Assembly (NCBI GenBank): GCA_031290855.1
Contig: JAISLM010000058.1
Coordinates: forward strand, 1-24,633
DNA from: Spirochaetaceae bacterium
GTDB lineage: Bacteria > Spirochaetota > Spirochaetia > Treponematales > Breznakiellaceae
Length of the DNA: 24,633 nt
Reading direction: 5' to 3'
Shown: positions 23,194 to 24,633 of the stretch, piece by piece
Position numbering within the stretch: position 1 is the stretch's first letter
How the letters are laid out: each line of letters starts with the position of its first letter
Translations under genes and position numbers: made by a program
Notes under the pieces: model-generated
Told to the model about the DNA's origin: nothing
Seen by the model: only the letters and a program-made list of their open reading frames with translations
Database searches by the model: none

Positions 23194-23874
23194 CTACGAA
23201 GCATTAGCGACAATAACCTTCATGTGAGAGCTAATGTCTTTTTGGCGGGGTGCAAGATCGAGCGCCCGGCGCAGCCACTGCCGGGCCTCGACCAGTTGAC
23301 CTGTCTTGTAGTAAGCCCAGCCGAGCGAATCGAGGTAGGCTGCGCTCTGCGGATGTTTTTCAACCGCCTTCTTGCACAGATCAAGCCCGCGCCGGATGTC
23401 CGTGCCGTTTTCAACCAGCAAAAACCCGAGTCCGTTCATCGCGGTACTGTTGGCGGGATCAATGTCGAGCGCGTCTTCGTACATTTTAACGGCACGGTCA
23501 AACTGTTTCTGCATACATGCCGCATAAGCCATCATCGTATATATCTGAACGGACTTAAAACCGTTCTTGATCAGACGGTCAAGCTCGAATTCCGCCATAC
23601 GCGGGCGGTTGGTAATCATGTAAATATAGGCCAGCGTGAGCCGGCACTGGCATACGCGCAAAGGCCCCGAATCGCCGGTAACAACCTGCTCAAAATACAG
23701 TATCGCATCGTTATACCGTTCCAGTTTTGTGTAACAAAGCCCCAGATAGTACGCAAGGTCCATCTTTTCCGCCGGGCTAAACGCGGAAGCATCCACCTCG
23801 TGAAAGGTTTGAAGCGCCGAATCCCAGCGTTTCATATTGTACAAGCGTACCGCTTCTTCAAATTTTGTTGCCAT
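23194..23874 (-). CDS. TPR-repeat protein
   Basis: A 226-residue, almost entirely helical protein made of about six tetratricopeptide repeats (for example FEEAVRLYNMKRWDSALQTF at 5-24, AYYLGLCYTKLERYNDAILYFEQV and LDSLGWAYYKTGQLVEARQWLRRAL). TPR arrays are protein-binding scaffolds; no catalytic motif and no signal peptide are seen, so it probably acts in the cytoplasm. The ATG at 23874 has AGGAG 5-6 bases upstream. It is the first gene of the operon with the exported NHL/VWA-like protein, which follows by 7 bp and itself carries a short TPR segment. The partner could be the second protein or its assembly machinery, but this is inference. Confidence 0.85.
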   Translation of the reverse strand: MATKFEEAVRLYNMKRWDSALQTFHEVDASAFSPAEKMDLAYYLGLCYTKLERYNDAILYFEQVVTGDSGPLRVCQCRLTLAYIYMITNRPRMAEFELDRLIKNGFKSVQIYTMMAYAACMQKQFDRAVKMYEDALDIDPANSTAMNGLGFLLVENGTDIRRGLDLCKKAVEKHPQSAAYLDSLGWAYYKTGQLVEARQWLRRALDLAPRQKDISSHMKVIVANAS

Positions 23875-23894
23875 TTGGCTCCTGTCTCTGTGAG

Positions 23895-23922
23895 GCGGTT
23901 AAAGTTCCCAATTTTTAACCGC
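23895..23922. promoter_or_regulatory. Hairpin or operator in the 5' leader of the TPR operon
   Basis: GCGGTTAAA (23895-23903) and TTTAACCGC (23914-23922) are exact inverted repeats around a 10-base loop. They lie between a TATAAT -10 box on the minus strand (23939-23934) and the ribosome-binding site, so the stem could fold in the leader RNA or serve as a protein-binding operator. Confidence 0.45.
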
Positions 23923-23933
23923 AGTGTCCGTCA

Positions 23934-23939
23934 ATTATA
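23934..23939 (-). promoter_or_regulatory. -10 element of the TPR operon promoter
   Basis: A consensus TATAAT on the minus strand, preceded by an A-rich spacer; the -35 (TGTACT, 17 bp upstream) is poor. The predicted leader is about 50 bases. Confidence 0.45.
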
Positions 23940-24252
23940 CTTTTTTTCCAGTTTTGAGTACAGCCCGCCAATGGGCGGCAGGCTGCGGTAATTTAGGAGT
24001 TTAACACATTACAGATTTTCTTAACAGCGATTCAGGAAACCCGGCGCGGCCGCCGCACGGGTAAAAGCGTGAAAGATTCAGGAAAACACGCCGCCATAAT
24101 CCGGATTTCGCAAACCGGATTATGGCGGCAGCACAGCCCGCGTTCTAAACCTGACCCATAATTCAGATTTCAGGGCAGGCGTATCCCCCTGGGCCGGTTC
24201 GGTTTGGGGAGGAAATGGCGGCTGCTACGGTTCTGCGGGCGGATTATGCCGC
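23940..24252. other. Intergenic region without a gene, rich in short repeats
   Basis: No coding region or RNA gene is recognised. It holds an imperfect hairpin (CAGCCCGCC..GGGCGGCAGGCTG near 23962-23985), two direct copies of GATTCAGGAAA (beginning near 24029 and 24075) and the strong palindrome at 24090-24129, and borders the transposase gene's 3' end. Confidence 0.5.
24090..24129. repeat. Perfect 15-bp inverted repeat near the transposase gene (REP-like candidate)
   Basis: GCCGCCATAATCCGG (24090-24104) and CCGGATTATGGCGGC (24115-24129) flank a 10-base loop. No T-run follows on either side, so it is unlikely to be a terminator. Its position about 120 bp from the stop of a RAYT-like gene makes it a candidate REP-type target. 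Confidence 0.65.
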
Positions 24253-24633
24253 TTATCCGGGCGCCGGGGTGGCGGGAAGGGGGTATGAGCGGGAAAACGC
24301 GGCGCCGGACGCCCGTTTCCCGCCACGGGGTCTGACCCCACGGGCCGGGGAGTCCCCCGCCGCCGCTCGTCCGGCGGGGCCTTGCTTGATTACGGGTCTG
24401 ACCCCGCGGGGCGGCGTGACTCCCGCCGCCTCCTCCCCGCCGTCCGGCGGCTCCCCTTCCAGAATCCGCGACCGGTACCGGTCACCCCACAGGTGCCCAG
24501 TCCGTCCATTGTCACGGTTGTACCTAATGGCGAAGGTCTGCTTCAGCCATTTCATTATCGCGGGCAGCTCGAACCCGTCCGCGGGCCTGATGTAAAAAGC
24601 CAGCCGGTCGCCGGCAAGACTCAATCCCCGGAC
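24253..24633 (-). CDS. REP-associated (Y1/RAYT-like) transposase, C-terminal part, cut by the window edge
   Basis: 126 residues plus stop are visible; the frame is open at the window edge, so the amino end is missing. The core (DRLAFYIRPADGFELPAIMK, then WLKQTFAIRYNRDNGRTGHLWGDRYRS) aligns by eye with the Y1 transposase block DNHYHLLVETPEG...RYAQWFNRRHGRVGHLFQGRFKA of RAYT/IS200-like proteins. Both histidines of the HUH motif are replaced (R and A), and the tyrosine of the 'RYA' segment appears as F. After ILEGEPP the protein gains a tail of about 70 residues rich in Pro, Arg, Gly and Ala, with repeated GVRP/GVTP units encoded by palindromic GGGTCTGACCCC sequences. It may be an inactive or re-purposed member. 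Same family as 1-116. Confidence 0.72.
   Translation of the reverse strand, partial: VRGLSLAGDRLAFYIRPADGFELPAIMKWLKQTFAIRYNRDNGRTGHLWGDRYRSRILEGEPPDGGEEAAGVTPPRGVRPVIKQGPAGRAAAGDSPARGVRPRGGKRASGAAFSRSYPLPATPAPG

Overview
The window reads as a piece of a strictly anaerobic, hydrogen-metabolising spirochete, most likely a Treponema relative of the insect-gut type. This is inference, with no marker gene to prove it. It rests on the trimeric [FeFe]-hydrogenase, an M16C metallopeptidase, a cytidylate-kinase-like/BON protein, a TPR plus NHL/VWA exported protein, glutaminyl-tRNA synthetase, and intergenic DNA filled with short palindromes. The sequence is moderately GC-rich; the block around 10.8-14.7 kb is visibly more AT-rich.

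Both ends of the window lie inside minus-strand genes of one REP-associated (Y1/RAYT-like) transposase family: an N-terminal piece at 1-116 and a C-terminal piece at 24253-24633. The window may therefore be a contig that broke in a multicopy gene. From left to right: a class I aminotransferase (minus, 621-1907); an array of hairpins (2000-2237); a minus-strand operon of RspB-like Zn dehydrogenase, DUF2284 metal-binding protein and diacylglycerol-kinase-like protein (4971 down to 2182); a repeat-rich intergenic (4972-5612); and the plus-strand hydrogenase operon hydC-hydB-hydA (5613-9843), with its own promoter and a strong terminator.

Next come a minus pair, the cytidylate-kinase-like/BON protein and an unrecognised membrane protein (11632 down to 9957), divergent from the M16C peptidase (plus, 11692-14718). 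A long minus-strand series follows: TPR protein, NHL/VWA-like exported protein, possibly a 49-residue ORF, PHP phosphatase, MATE transporter, glutaminyl-tRNA synthetase, HAD phosphatase, and DUF362 ferredoxin-like protein (23874 down to 14748).

Functionally, the hydrogenase genes encode a complete soluble NAD(P)H/ferredoxin-linked [FeFe]-hydrogenase, probably electron-bifurcating. No maturase genes (hydE, hydF, hydG) are in the window. The other genes are housekeeping, transport or envelope functions, several with tight overlaps (DUF2284/kinase, PHP/MATE, HAD/DUF362) that suggest co-translation.

The least conventional content is the repeat biology. A composite palindromic repeat occurs in two copies, one carrying a nested palindromic insertion flanked by a 10-bp direct repeat. 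A hairpin array forms the 3' end of the kinase gene. The RAYT-like gene appears to have lost its HUH histidines. No tRNA, rRNA, CRISPR array or riboswitch was recognised.
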